DNA of 64,000 nucleotides from JBMNCQ01 sp049366715 (GTDB lineage: Bacteria; Bacillota; Peptococcia; Peptococcales; BICA1-8): assembly GCA_049366715.1 (NCBI GenBank), contig JBMNCQ010000074.1:7683-71682 (forward strand). Reading direction: 5' to 3'. Below, piece by piece: positions 1 to 7,921 of this stretch. Position 1 is the stretch's first letter; each line of letters starts with the position of its first letter. Made by a program: the position numbers and the translations under genes. Under the pieces are notes generated by a model, which searched no databases, had not been told where the DNA came from, and saw only the letters and a list, made by a program, of their open reading frames with translations.

Positions 1-2
1 CT

Positions 3-854
3 AAGGCAGTGAGGAGGGCCCGTTCCGGGTTAAAAAATCCGAAAAGACCCATTGGTTCTTTTATCTTTTTGGGACCGACCGGTGTGGGTAAGACTGAGCT
101 GGCCAGGGCTCTGGCAGAATCTTTATTTGGTGATGAAGATTCTTTAGTCCGCATTGATATGTCTGAGTATATGGAAAAACATGCGGTTTCAAGGCTGGTA
201 GGAGCACCTCCGGGATATGTCGGTTATGATGAAGGCGGTCAATTAACAGAATCAGTAAGACGCAAACCTTATTCGGTTATTCTCCTGGATGAAATTGAAA
301 AGGCTCATCCTGAAGTATTTAATATTCTTTTACAGGTATTGGAAGACGGACGTCTTACCGACAGCAAAGGGCGGACTGTTGACTTTAGAAATACCGTATT
401 AATTATGACTTCCAATGTAGGTGCGAGCCATCTAAAACAAACAGGACCGTTAGGTTTTACCCAGCCGTCTTCTGAAGACAATTATAAAGTAATGAAGGAA
501 AGGGTATTGGAGGCTTTAAAACGGTCTTTTAGACCGGAATTTTTAAATAGAATTGATGAGACTATCGTATTCCATGCTCTAGAACAGGAACACATTAAAG
601 AAATTGTAGGATTAATGCTTAAAGAACTGGAGCAAAGACTTAAAGAAAATGAGCTGGGTTTAGAAGTTACGGACAGTGCCAAAGATATCCTGGCTAAAGA
701 AGGCTTTGATCCTACTTACGGTGCCCGTCCTTTAAGAAGAGCTATTCAAAAATATGTTGAAGACCAGCTGGCGGAAGAAATGCTTAAGGGGACGTATCCG
801 GCCGGGACTATTGTAAAGGTAGACGGAAATGACGGTGAAATCGTATTAAAATAG
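3..854 (+). CDS. clpC: ClpC ATPase, C-terminal part (partial at window edge)
   Basis: C-terminal third of a Hsp100/Clp ATPase that unfolds substrates for the ClpP protease. The reading frame is open to the left edge, so the true start lies outside the window. The second AAA+ domain is visible: Walker A GPTGVGKT (nt 72-95), Walker B ILLDEIEKAH, sensor MTSNVGA, the arginine-finger stretch FRPEFLNRIDE, then the D2 small domain (GARPLRRAIQ). The N-terminal repeats and the first AAA+ domain are missing, so ClpC rather than ClpB or ClpE is inferred from the order clpC-radA-disA, which is the usual Firmicutes ctsR-mcsA-mcsB-clpC-radA-disA arrangement. Stop codon TAG at 852-854. Confidence 0.93.
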   Translation, partial: KAVRRARSGLKNPKRPIGSFIFLGPTGVGKTELARALAESLFGDEDSLVRIDMSEYMEKHAVSRLVGAPPGYVGYDEGGQLTESVRRKPYSVILLDEIEKAHPEVFNILLQVLEDGRLTDSKGRTVDFRNTVLIMTSNVGASHLKQTGPLGFTQPSSEDNYKVMKERVLEALKRSFRPEFLNRIDETIVFHALEQEHIKEIVGLMLKELEQRLKENELGLEVTDSAKDILAKEGFDPTYGARPLRRAIQKYVEDQLAEEMLKGTYPAGTIVKVDGNDGEIVLK

Positions 855-862
855 GCTGTTGA

Positions 863-1000
863 AAGGCGGCACCTAGCTGCGTTAATTTTTAGCCCAAGGC
901 CCTAAGCGTATTTCGTATACGCCTCCGGTCTTGGGCTAAAAATATGCCTTATTATCCCCCACGATTATTGTACCAATCTCAATTTACGTCAGGCCGCCTT
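863..1000. repeat. MITE/REP-like element with short terminal inverted repeats
   Basis: Non-coding element just after clpC. Outer ends are an 8-bp inverted repeat, AAGGCGGC (863-870) and GCCGCCTT (993-1000). Inside lies a perfect 14-bp inverted repeat (885-898 with 930-943) enclosing a smaller GCGTA/TACGC hairpin. No run of T follows the stem, so it is not a simple terminator. No target duplication is evident. Confidence 0.5.
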
Positions 1001-1056
1001 AGAAGACTATTTCTTCTTCTATGAATTATAATCTATGATCTATGAACTGCATAAAG
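988..1056. repeat. direct repeat, copy 1
   Basis: About 69 bp rich in the words TCTATGAAC and TTCTTCTTC. It is repeated at 1254-1319 with a 3-nt indel and two substitutions. The first bases overlap the right end of the inverted-repeat element at 863-1000. Confidence 0.75.
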
Positions 1057-1198
1057 TGTACTCACACTAGACTATAAAGCCTTACAGCAAACCTTCGGAA
1101 CGGACTTCTATAACATTTATCACAGACAAGAGGTGTTCAACAAACTTTTGAAGAATATATCCCTGTAGCATAACAGAATTTATATAAGAACCAAACAC

Positions 1199-1233
1199 AA
1201 AAAGCCAATAGTTGCAAAGACTAGCGGCTTTTT
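1199..1233 (+). terminator. Rho-independent terminator
   Basis: Hairpin AAAAAGCC...GGCTTTTT with further pairing TAGT/ACTA inside, ending in a run of five T. It lies between clpC and radA and probably ends transcription from the clpC side. Confidence 0.7.
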
Positions 1234-1253
1234 ACCATTTTAAAACTGTAAAA

Positions 1254-1319
1254 GTCAGGCCTTAGAAGATTATTTCTTCTTCTATGAACTATAATCTATG
1301 ATCTATGAACTGCATAAAG
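1254..1319. repeat. direct repeat, copy 2
   Basis: Second copy of the repeat at 988-1056. It lacks the GCC triplet present in copy 1 and ends 14 nt before the extended -10 of the radA promoter. Confidence 0.75.
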
Positions 1320-1333
1320 AGCCTCCTGCTTTG

Positions 1334-1342
1334 TGGTATAAT
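1334..1342 (+). promoter_or_regulatory. extended -10 promoter for radA
   Basis: TGGTATAAT is a perfect extended -10 element. No good -35 hexamer is present 17 nt upstream. It lies 77 nt before the radA start codon. Confidence 0.5.
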
Positions 1343-1418
1343 ATGTAAAGTATCTGTGTATAAATCTAGTAACTCGTTACCGGTAACCGGAAACCAGTTG
1401 CTATACTTTGGAGGATTT

Positions 1419-2780
1419 ATGGCTGTAAAAAATAAAGTGAAATTCTTCTGCCAGGAATGTGGATATGAGAGCCTGAAATGGTTGGGACGTTGTCCGGGCT
1501 GCAATACCTGGAATAGTTTTGTAGAGGAAATAAGCCCTACGGTAAAAGGTAAAGGCAGTCTGATTACGAACCCTGATCATAAGCCGGTACGACTCGCTCA
1601 AATCGCTGCCGATGAAAATGAACGTATTGATACGGGGATCCCTGAGTTTAACAGAGTATTGGGCGGAGGGCTTGTTCCCGGGGCTTTGATTCTTCTGGCG
1701 GGTGACCCGGGAATAGGAAAATCGACGCTAACCTTACAAACCGTAGATAGAATTAAAGTAAACAGTCCGGTATTGTATGTTACCGGTGAGGAATCGGCAG
1801 GACAGGTTAAACTAAGAGCACAGCGATTAAATGTGAAAAATGATAATTTATTAATCTTAGCGGAAACAAATTTAGAATTAATTGAAGCTGAGGTTTTAAG
1901 GGCTGAGCCGGCTTTGGTTGTCTTGGATTCCATTCAGACAGTTTATTTAACAGAAATTTCTTCGGCTCCCGGCAGTGTTAGTCAGCTGCGGGAATGTGCG
2001 GCCCGAGTAATGCAGTGGGCTAAAACCAAAAATATTCCTGTGATCATAGTCGGGCATGTTACGAAGGACGGGGCAGTGGCGGGCCCCAGGGTATTAGAGC
2101 ATATGGTTGACGCCGTCTTATACTTTGAAGGGGAACGTCATTATCAGTATAGAGTTCTAAGGGGATTAAAAAATAGATTTGGATCAACAAATGAATTAGG
2201 CATTTTTGAGATGCAGGAAAATGGTTTAATCGAGGTTAATAACCCCTCGGAGGCGTTTTTGAGCGAAAGGCCTCAAGATAGTTCCGGGTCTATTGTCGTG
2301 CCTTGCATGGAAGGTACGCGGCCCTTATTAATAGAGCTGCAGGCTTTGGTTTCCCCGAGTATTTTCGGTCAGCCCCGGAGGATTACAACGGGAACGGATT
2401 TTAACAGGGTTGCACTTATTATGGCGGTTTTAGATAAAAGACTGGGTTTAAATTTAGGAACTTATGATGCATATATTAATATTGTAGGGGGACTAAAAAT
2501 AGATGAGCCTGCCATTGACCTGGCTATTGCAGCGGCTATTGCGTCCAGTTACAAGAATGTTGTTGCAGAAAAACGCATGGTTGTTTTTGGTGAAATCGGT
2601 TTAACGGGAGAAGTTAGAGCTGTAAACCATCTGGAAAAGAGACTAAGTGAAGCCCGTAAGCTGGGTTTTACAAAAGGGATTATTCCGCTGGGGAACACAA
2701 AAAATAAAGATGTTTTTCCAATTGAGATCATTGGTGTTAAAACAGTAAGTGAGGCATTGGAAATTATTCTGGGGGGATAG
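1419..2780 (+). CDS. radA: DNA repair protein RadA
   Basis: RadA (Sms) is a RecA-like ATPase that promotes branch migration and processing of recombination intermediates. The 453-residue protein has an N-terminal four-cysteine zinc finger (C11, C14, C25, C28), Walker A GDPGIGKST, the RadA-specific KNRFG motif and a C-terminal Lon-protease-like domain. The reading frame continues upstream to 1305, but GGAGGA at 1410-1415 and the conserved N-terminus MAVKNKVKFFCQECG place the start at 1419. It is followed after 6 nt by disA, so the two are probably co-transcribed, as in other Firmicutes. Confidence 0.97.
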   Translation: MAVKNKVKFFCQECGYESLKWLGRCPGCNTWNSFVEEISPTVKGKGSLITNPDHKPVRLAQIAADENERIDTGIPEFNRVLGGGLVPGALILLAGDPGIGKSTLTLQTVDRIKVNSPVLYVTGEESAGQVKLRAQRLNVKNDNLLILAETNLELIEAEVLRAEPALVVLDSIQTVYLTEISSAPGSVSQLRECAARVMQWAKTKNIPVIIVGHVTKDGAVAGPRVLEHMVDAVLYFEGERHYQYRVLRGLKNRFGSTNELGIFEMQENGLIEVNNPSEAFLSERPQDSSGSIVVPCMEGTRPLLIELQALVSPSIFGQPRRITTGTDFNRVALIMAVLDKRLGLNLGTYDAYINIVGGLKIDEPAIDLAIAAAIASSYKNVVAEKRMVVFGEIGLTGEVRAVNHLEKRLSEARKLGFTKGIIPLGNTKNKDVFPIEIIGVKTVSEALEIILGG

Positions 2781-2786
2781 CTATTG

Positions 2787-3854
2787 ATGGATAAAACTTA
2801 TGAGGAAATATTGATTGAGGCCTTAAAAGTAGTTGCTCCTGGGACAAAACTGAGACAAGGGCTGGAGGATATCCTGCGGGCCAAAACAGGAGCATTAATT
2901 ATAATCGGAGATAGTTCCGACGTAATGGAGATTGTTGAAGGCGGGTTTCAGATAAATGCATCTTTTTCACCCTCTTATTTATATGAACTTGCTAAAATGG
3001 ACGGAGCAATAATCTTAAATAGAGAAGTTAGTAAGATTTTAATCGCGAATGCTCAATTAGTACCTGCTTCAACCATTCCTTCCACGGAGACAGGGATAAG
3101 ACACCGGACGGCAGAACGGGTTGCCCGTCAAACCAATGAATTGGTAATATCAATTTCCCAGCGCAGAAATGTAATTACACTGTACAAAGGAGTGATTAAA
3201 TATTATTTGCGTGATATTAGCGTAATCTTGACCAAGTCTAATCAGGCTATTCAAATTTTAGAAAAATATAAAGCAGTTTTGGACAGAGCGCTGAATAATT
3301 TGAGCGCTTTAGAATATGATGATCTTGTCACGGTGTTTGACGTGGTTAAAGTGTTACAAAGAACAGAGATGGTAATAAGAATTGTCAAAGAGCTGGAGAA
3401 ATATATTACGGAGCTGGGGATAGAAGGACGGCTTATTAAGATGCAGGTGGAAGAACTGGTTGATAATGTTGAGGATGAGGGTTTAAGGGTAATCAAAGAT
3501 TATAATCAAAATGAAAGAAAACCGGAAGCTGTTTTAAATAATATCCGTGTATGGTCTTCGGAAGAGCTTCTGGATTTATCTAATATCGCCCGGGAACTAG
3601 GCTTTATTTTGAATCATAACAATATCGATATAACTGTATCGTCCCGGGGGTTCAGGCTGCTCAATAAAATACCGCGGCTGCCCGTGCAGGTAATTGAAAA
3701 TCTCCTGCAGTCTTTTGAAAATTTCCAAAGTATTCTGGATGCCAGTATCGAAGAGTTAGACGAGGTAGAAGGAATCGGAGAGGTTAGAGCCAGAAATATT
3801 AAGGACGGCTTGAGGAGGCTGCGGGAGCAGATATTTCTCGATCGTCACATTTAA
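2787..3854 (+). CDS. disA: DNA integrity scanning diadenylate cyclase DisA
   Basis: DisA converts two ATP to cyclic di-AMP and pauses at branched DNA, linking genome integrity to c-di-AMP signalling and sporulation. The N-terminal DAC domain carries the catalytic DGA motif in AKMDGAIIL and RHRTAER in ETGIRHRTAERVA. A helical linker follows, and the C-terminus is a helix-hairpin-helix DNA-binding domain (VEGIGEVRARNI). Length, about 355 residues, is normal for the family. A TTG at 2784 lies 7 nt after the GGGGGG ribosome-binding stretch and the ATG at 2787 lies 10 nt after it, so either may be used. Confidence 0.97.
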   Translation: MDKTYEEILIEALKVVAPGTKLRQGLEDILRAKTGALIIIGDSSDVMEIVEGGFQINASFSPSYLYELAKMDGAIILNREVSKILIANAQLVPASTIPSTETGIRHRTAERVARQTNELVISISQRRNVITLYKGVIKYYLRDISVILTKSNQAIQILEKYKAVLDRALNNLSALEYDDLVTVFDVVKVLQRTEMVIRIVKELEKYITELGIEGRLIKMQVEELVDNVEDEGLRVIKDYNQNERKPEAVLNNIRVWSSEELLDLSNIARELGFILNHNNIDITVSSRGFRLLNKIPRLPVQVIENLLQSFENFQSILDASIEELDEVEGIGEVRARNIKDGLRRLREQIFLDRHI

Positions 3855-3858
3855 GAAA

Positions 3859-3900
3859 GAAGCTTGAAAAGCGGCAGCCGGCTGCTGCCTTGCAAGCTTC
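3859..3900. repeat. strong hairpin after disA
   Basis: Perfect 8-bp outer stem GAAGCTTG/CAAGCTTC with an inner GGCAGC/GCTGCC stem. No T-run follows, so termination is uncertain. The rest of the gap to 4076 shows no gene or recognisable signal. Confidence 0.5.
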
Positions 3901-4076
3901 TCCTGCAGATAACCTTTACCGGGCGCATTTTCCTTTTGTTTCTTGCGGCATGTAAAGGGCCCTTTCGGTTTATACTAGAAAATAAAATAGATATTTCGGC
4001 ATATTTTCCCCGCAAGTGAATATATATTATTTTGTGTTCATATTTTACCGCCTGGAATATGTTGATCTCATATAGC

Positions 4077-4102
4077 AAAAAACTCGCCGGAGGCGAGTTT
4101 TT
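4077..4102. terminator. bidirectional terminator between disA and the minus-strand gene
   Basis: Stem AAAAACTCGCC/GGCGAGTTTTT with a short loop has A-rich and T-rich flanks on both sides. It can therefore end disA transcription on the plus strand and the convergent gene at 4101-4496 on the minus strand. Confidence 0.8.
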
Positions 4103-4496
4103 ATGTAAGGTTAAAAAAACGCAGGGTTTTTATTTTCTGGTGTTCTTTAGTGAGCACTTCTTCCAGATCTAGGCCTAATGCGTTGCAGAGACCGGTTAGA
4201 TAGAATAAATTTTTACCTAATTCCTGTTCAATCACTTCTCTGCAATGTTCGCACAACATTCCATCGACCTGATTGGAGAGAAGGGCTTTAATATTTGCAA
4301 TATCGGAGTTATTAGGAATCTTATTTTTTTCACCTTGAATCTGGACGCAGCCGCACTGGGTAACAGCTTTGGTTATAGCCCGGTTGATACGGGCATTTGT
4401 TTCTTGGGTTTTTGATAAAATATCTAAAATACTTTGATGTCTTATTAAGTATTGCTCTACGGTTTTTTGAAAGTCTTTACACATGGAATCTGTCAC
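4101..4496 (-). CDS. conserved clostridial protein with MazG-like C-terminus
   Basis: Protein of 131 residues, function not established. The N-terminal half is helical with TQCGC, one of two Cys clusters; the other is CEHC in the middle. The C-terminal stretch IEQELGKNLFYLTGLCNALGLDLEEV resembles the helix of MazG-like pyrophosphohydrolases (usually ELGDLLFYL), but K replaces the metal-binding D. I recall similar proteins in Peptococcaceae but cannot name the family with certainty. A GTG start at 4496 is favoured because GAGGAG lies 8 nt upstream; the next ATG is too far away. It is divergent from carD. Confidence 0.7.
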   Translation of the reverse strand: MTDSMCKDFQKTVEQYLIRHQSILDILSKTQETNARINRAITKAVTQCGCVQIQGEKNKIPNNSDIANIKALLSNQVDGMLCEHCREVIEQELGKNLFYLTGLCNALGLDLEEVLTKEHQKIKTLRFFNLT

Positions 4497-4642
4497 TTAA
4501 ACCACTCCTCTTCGCGGGTTCCTGTTAGTATTATAGAGCGGTAGTAATTATCATGTCAACGTAATAAGCAAACTATTTCTCCCATAAATTTTCATCACTA
4601 AGATGCTGCGAAATTAAAAAATTAATATTCAGTTAAAAGATA

Positions 4643-4672
4643 TTGACTTTTATTAAAACAGCATGATATAAT
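4643..4672 (+). promoter_or_regulatory. sigma-A promoter P1 for carD
   Basis: TTGACT at 4643-4648 and TATAAT at 4667-4672, spaced by 18 nt. It is the upstream member of a tandem pair before carD. Confidence 0.65.
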
Positions 4673-4681
4673 TATTAAATT

Positions 4682-4710
4682 TTGACACATTGACATATTT
4701 CTGATAAAAT
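4682..4710 (+). promoter_or_regulatory. sigma-A promoter P2 for carD
   Basis: TTGACA at 4682-4687 and TAAAAT at 4705-4710, spaced by 17 nt. The start of transcription would fall about 22 nt before the carD start codon. Confidence 0.7.
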
Positions 4711-4739
4711 ATTTACAAACCTATTCTGGAGGTGAAAAA

Positions 4740-5216
4740 ATGTTTAAAATAGGAGATAAAGTAGTTTATCCTATGCATGGAGCCGGCGTTATTGAAGCAA
4801 TCGAAGAAAAAGAAGTGCTTGGCGATAAACGTAGTTACTATATTATGAAGATGCCTTTTGGAAATATGAAAGTAATGATTCCTATTGATAATATTAAAGA
4901 AATAGGTCTGAGACAGGTTGTAAAATCAGAAGATGTTAATAAGGTTATTTCCATCCTCCAGGATACAGATGATTCAATGTCAACAAATTGGAATCGCCGC
5001 TATCGTGCCAATCTGGAAAAGATAAAAAGCGGCGATATCTATGAGGTGGCTGAAGTTGTGCGCAATCTTACCATAAGAGATAAAGAAAAAGGACTCTCTA
5101 CAGGAGAGAGAAAAATGCTTGAAAATGCAAGACAGATTTTGATTAGTGAATTGGTGTTGGCGAAAGAGGAAAAAGAAGATTCTATAAAGAATATGTTAGA
5201 AGAACTTTTTGCATAA
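4740..5216 (+). CDS. CarD/CdnL-family transcription regulator
   Basis: CarD/CdnL proteins bind the RNA polymerase beta subunit and stabilise open promoter complexes. The N-terminal Tudor-like RNA-polymerase-interacting domain (KIGDKVVYPMHGAGVIEAI through about residue 60) is followed by a helical C-terminal domain; 158 residues is typical. GGAGGTG precedes the ATG. Two sigma-A promoters lie directly upstream, and a terminator follows 4 nt after the stop, so the gene is probably a single-gene unit. The usual neighbours, a PIN/TRAM gene and ispD, follow. Confidence 0.93.
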   Translation: MFKIGDKVVYPMHGAGVIEAIEEKEVLGDKRSYYIMKMPFGNMKVMIPIDNIKEIGLRQVVKSEDVNKVISILQDTDDSMSTNWNRRYRANLEKIKSGDIYEVAEVVRNLTIRDKEKGLSTGERKMLENARQILISELVLAKEEKEDSIKNMLEELFA

Positions 5217-5220
5217 AATT

Positions 5221-5245
5221 ACCAGGTTTTCCTGGTAGTTTTTTT
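5221..5245 (+). terminator. Rho-independent terminator of carD
   Basis: Stem ACCAGG/CCTGGT with a TTTT loop, followed by AG and seven T. Confidence 0.85.
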
Positions 5246-5460
5246 GGGTAAAATATTATGTATGAATTTTCTAAGGAATAAAGAATGTAAGCTTTTCGTT
5301 AAAACATGGCAGGGCGAAAGAATATATTAAGTGGACAGGGTTTTTTTTAGTTTACTGGAATAATATAAGATATAATACAAATCATTTATCTTTTCAGCGG
5401 TTACATTTGGAAAAACAGGTAAATTTTTTATAAAATTGCTTTAATAATCTTTACCTGTTC

Positions 5461-5490
5461 TTGAAAGAAGTATACTTTCTAGCGTATAAT
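5461..5490 (+). promoter_or_regulatory. sigma-A promoter for the PIN/TRAM-ispD-ispF operon
   Basis: TTGAAA at 5461-5466 and TATAAT at 5485-5490 with an 18-nt spacer, 40 nt upstream of the start codon. The rest of the 5246-5460 gap is AT-rich with no gene seen. Confidence 0.65.
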
Positions 5491-5530
5491 GTAAACTAAA
5501 GCTTGTATTACCCGGGAAGGGGGTGACAAA

Positions 5531-6634
5531 ATGATAAAGAAGCTGGTCAGAGTAGGGATAGGACTTGCATGTGCTGCCGGAGGATTGTATTTAGGTTATT
5601 TTACGTCCCGCACATTTGCTCTTCCGGCTAATAATGAGATTAAGATTGCATTAATGATCTTTCCGGGGATTATTTTAGGTTTAATTGGGTTTAGTATTGC
5701 TCCTAGAATAATTCGGTGGGTATTGCAGATGACAGGATGGATTGAAGGAAACTTACAAAAAATGCCCATTCAAGATTTACTTGGTGGTGCTATTGGTTTG
5801 ATTATTGGACTCATAATAGCTACTTTTATAGGTAATTCTTTTTCAAGGATTCCTTTCGTCGGTTCATACATTCCTATATTTGCCAGTTTGCTGCTTGGTT
5901 ATATCGGTATGAGTGTAGGGGCTAAAAAGAAGGAAGACCTTTTAGGGGTATTTTCCGTATTTAAGTTTGGCACGAAGGATAAAACAAATAAAAATGAGGC
6001 TAAACCTAAGCATAAGATATTAGATACCAGTGTAATTATTGACGGACGTATTGCAGATATTTGCAAAACAGGATTTGTTGAAGGGCCGTTGGTTATCCCG
6101 AACTTCGTTTTAGAAGAATTGCGGCATATCGCTGACTCCTCCGATGTTTTGAAAAGAAACCGGGGACGCAGAGGACTGGATATCTTAAATAAAATTCGTA
6201 AAGAATTGGATATTGCGGTTCAGATTTCCAATATGGACTTTGACGATATTGCAGAAGTAGATTCAAAGCTCGTTAAACTTGCCCAGGTATTAGAAGGATT
6301 TGTTGTAACCAACGATTACAACTTAAATAAAGTAGCTGAATTGCAAGGAGTAAGGGTTTTAAATATCAATGAACTAGCAAATGCCATTAAACCGGTGGTT
6401 CTGCCCGGAGAAGAAATGATTGTTCAGATTATAAAGGATGGGAAAGAATCCGGTCAGGGAGTTGCTTATCTTGATGACGGCACAATGATTGTTGTTGAAA
6501 ACGGTAGACGAATGATTGGCGAAACTGTGAATGTTCTGGTTACAAGTGTTCTGCAGACAGCAGCGGGCAGAATGATTTTTGCTAAGGTGAAAGAAGAACG
6601 CAGAGGTTTAAATGAGGTGGAGGGTATTGTTTAA
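5531..6634 (+). CDS. membrane-anchored PIN/TRAM domain protein (YacL family)
   Basis: YacL-type protein of 367 residues. Four hydrophobic segments (about residues 5-24, 38-58, 83-103 and 110-130) anchor it in the membrane. A PIN nuclease-like domain begins at the acidic LDTSVIIDGRI, with D165 and D171, and carries further conserved acidic residues and VTNDYNLNKVA. A TRAM RNA-binding domain (about 290-345) ends the protein. The combination suggests an RNA nuclease, but the family's substrate is not established. GGAAGGGGGTG precedes the ATG. Its last 8 nt overlap the likely ispD start, which implies translational coupling. Confidence 0.9.
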   Translation: MIKKLVRVGIGLACAAGGLYLGYFTSRTFALPANNEIKIALMIFPGIILGLIGFSIAPRIIRWVLQMTGWIEGNLQKMPIQDLLGGAIGLIIGLIIATFIGNSFSRIPFVGSYIPIFASLLLGYIGMSVGAKKKEDLLGVFSVFKFGTKDKTNKNEAKPKHKILDTSVIIDGRIADICKTGFVEGPLVIPNFVLEELRHIADSSDVLKRNRGRRGLDILNKIRKELDIAVQISNMDFDDIAEVDSKLVKLAQVLEGFVVTNDYNLNKVAELQGVRVLNINELANAIKPVVLPGEEMIVQIIKDGKESGQGVAYLDDGTMIVVENGRRMIGETVNVLVTSVLQTAAGRMIFAKVKEERRGLNEVEGIV

Positions 6635-7319
6635 TACAGTTGTAATAATTGTGGCCGCCGGCCAAGGAAAAAGAATGGGGGCGCATATTAATAAACAATA
6701 TCTTAAACTTTTGGACAGGCCTGTTCTCGCTTATTCTTTGGAAGCTTTTGAAAGTCATCCCTTTATCCAGGGGATGATCATAGTCGCCAAAGAGGATGAA
6801 ATACCGTTGTGCAGGGAAGAAATTTTAGGGCCTTATAAATTTAGTAAGGTGATGGATATTGTACCGGGGGGCAAAGAAAGACAGGACTCGGTTTGGGCGG
6901 GTATTAAAGCTTTGCCTGATGAGTGTGAACTTGTGGTCGTGCACGATGGTGCACGGCCACTTATTACGCCCGATATCATCACAAATACCCATAAGGCTGC
7001 CCGGGAAACGGGAGCGGCCATTGCTGCAGTACCTGTAAAGGAGACCATAAAACGGGTATCTCTTTATAATAATGTAATTCGTACAATACCCCGCCAGGAA
7101 CTTTGGTCCGTTCAAACCCCCCAGGTATTTAAGAAAGATATTCTGGTGGCTGCTTATGAAAATGCTCATCAAAAAGGCATTCGGGGGACAGATGATGCTT
7201 CTCTGGTTGAGTCTATACGGAAAGAGGTTAAAGTAGTAATGGGCAGCTATGAAAATATTAAAATTACGACCCCGGAGGATTTAACTCTAGGTGCTTCTAT
7301 ATTGCAGAGGAGGAAATAA
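6627..7319 (+). CDS. ispD: 2-C-methyl-D-erythritol 4-phosphate cytidylyltransferase
   Basis: IspD joins CTP and MEP in the third committed step of the non-mevalonate isoprenoid pathway. Motifs: the CTP-binding VVIIVAAGQGKRMG at the N-terminus, HDGARPL, QTPQVF and TDDASLVE. Length, about 230 residues, is normal. An ATG at 6612 is in frame, but GAGGTG at 6614-6619 lies inside that extension and 7 nt before TTG 6627, so TTG is the likelier start. The stop overlaps the ispF start by one base (TAATG). Confidence 0.95.
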   Translation: MFNTVVIIVAAGQGKRMGAHINKQYLKLLDRPVLAYSLEAFESHPFIQGMIIVAKEDEIPLCREEILGPYKFSKVMDIVPGGKERQDSVWAGIKALPDECELVVVHDGARPLITPDIITNTHKAARETGAAIAAVPVKETIKRVSLYNNVIRTIPRQELWSVQTPQVFKKDILVAAYENAHQKGIRGTDDASLVESIRKEVKVVMGSYENIKITTPEDLTLGASILQRRK

Positions 7320-7792
7320 TGCAGATTGGCTTTGGTTATGATGTACATAAATTAATTGCCGGCCGGCCCTTAATTTTAGGCGGGGTGATGATTCCGTATG
7401 AGAAAGGCCTGCTGGGGCACTCCGATGCGGATGTATTGCTGCATGCCTTGATGGATGCTTTATTAGGCGCTGCCGGGCAAGGAGATATAGGCAGGCATTT
7501 CCCTGATACAGATGAAAAATACCGGGGTATTTCCAGCTTGGAATTACTGCGGCAGGTGCAGACAATCCTTAAAGATATGAATTTTACCATTAACAATATA
7601 GATTCTACTATAGTTGCCCAAAAGCCTAAATTAGCTGTTTATATTCCGGAGATGATACATAATATAAGTAAATGCCTGGAAGTGGAGAATCAGAAGGTTA
7701 ACATAAAAGCTACCACCACCGAAGGACTGGGGTTTACAGGAAACGGAGCGGGCATTGCGGCCTATGCGGTATGTACAATTAGCAGGGTATAG
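7319..7792 (+). CDS. ispF: 2-C-methyl-D-erythritol 2,4-cyclodiphosphate synthase
   Basis: IspF closes the cyclodiphosphate ring in the fifth step of the MEP pathway, on a homotrimer with a zinc ion. Family signatures: GYDVHKL with the metal-binding D and H, HSDADVLLHALMDALLG, GDIGRHFPDTD and the C-terminal KATTTEGLGFTG. At 157 residues it is complete. It is translationally coupled to ispD through a TAATG junction, so the pathway's steps three and five are made together here. Confidence 0.97.
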   Translation: MQIGFGYDVHKLIAGRPLILGGVMIPYEKGLLGHSDADVLLHALMDALLGAAGQGDIGRHFPDTDEKYRGISSLELLRQVQTILKDMNFTINNIDSTIVAQKPKLAVYIPEMIHNISKCLEVENQKVNIKATTTEGLGFTGNGAGIAAYAVCTISRV

Positions 7793-7795
7793 GTA

Positions 7796-7900
7796 ATCGG
7801 TAGTTACTGGTGATTGGTGACTAGTAGTAAAGTTTATAGAGCATAGTTTATAGTTCTCAGTTGTTTTTGAGAACTCAAAACTGAGAACCGAGAACATTTC
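7796..7900. repeat. intergenic word repeats with a GTTCTCAGTT/AACTGAGAAC hairpin
   Basis: The gap between ispF and gltX holds words such as GGTGACTAGTAG and GTTTATAGAGCATAG. A perfect 10-bp inverted repeat (7853-7862 with 7879-7888) is made of TTCTCAG-type words that recur before thyX. Confidence 0.6.
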
Positions 7901-7921
7901 ACCGAAGGAGGATGAATTTTT

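Noticed and set aside
3859..3900. Hairpin after disA as a terminator
   Set aside because: It has no T-run. The terminator at 4077 is the better candidate.
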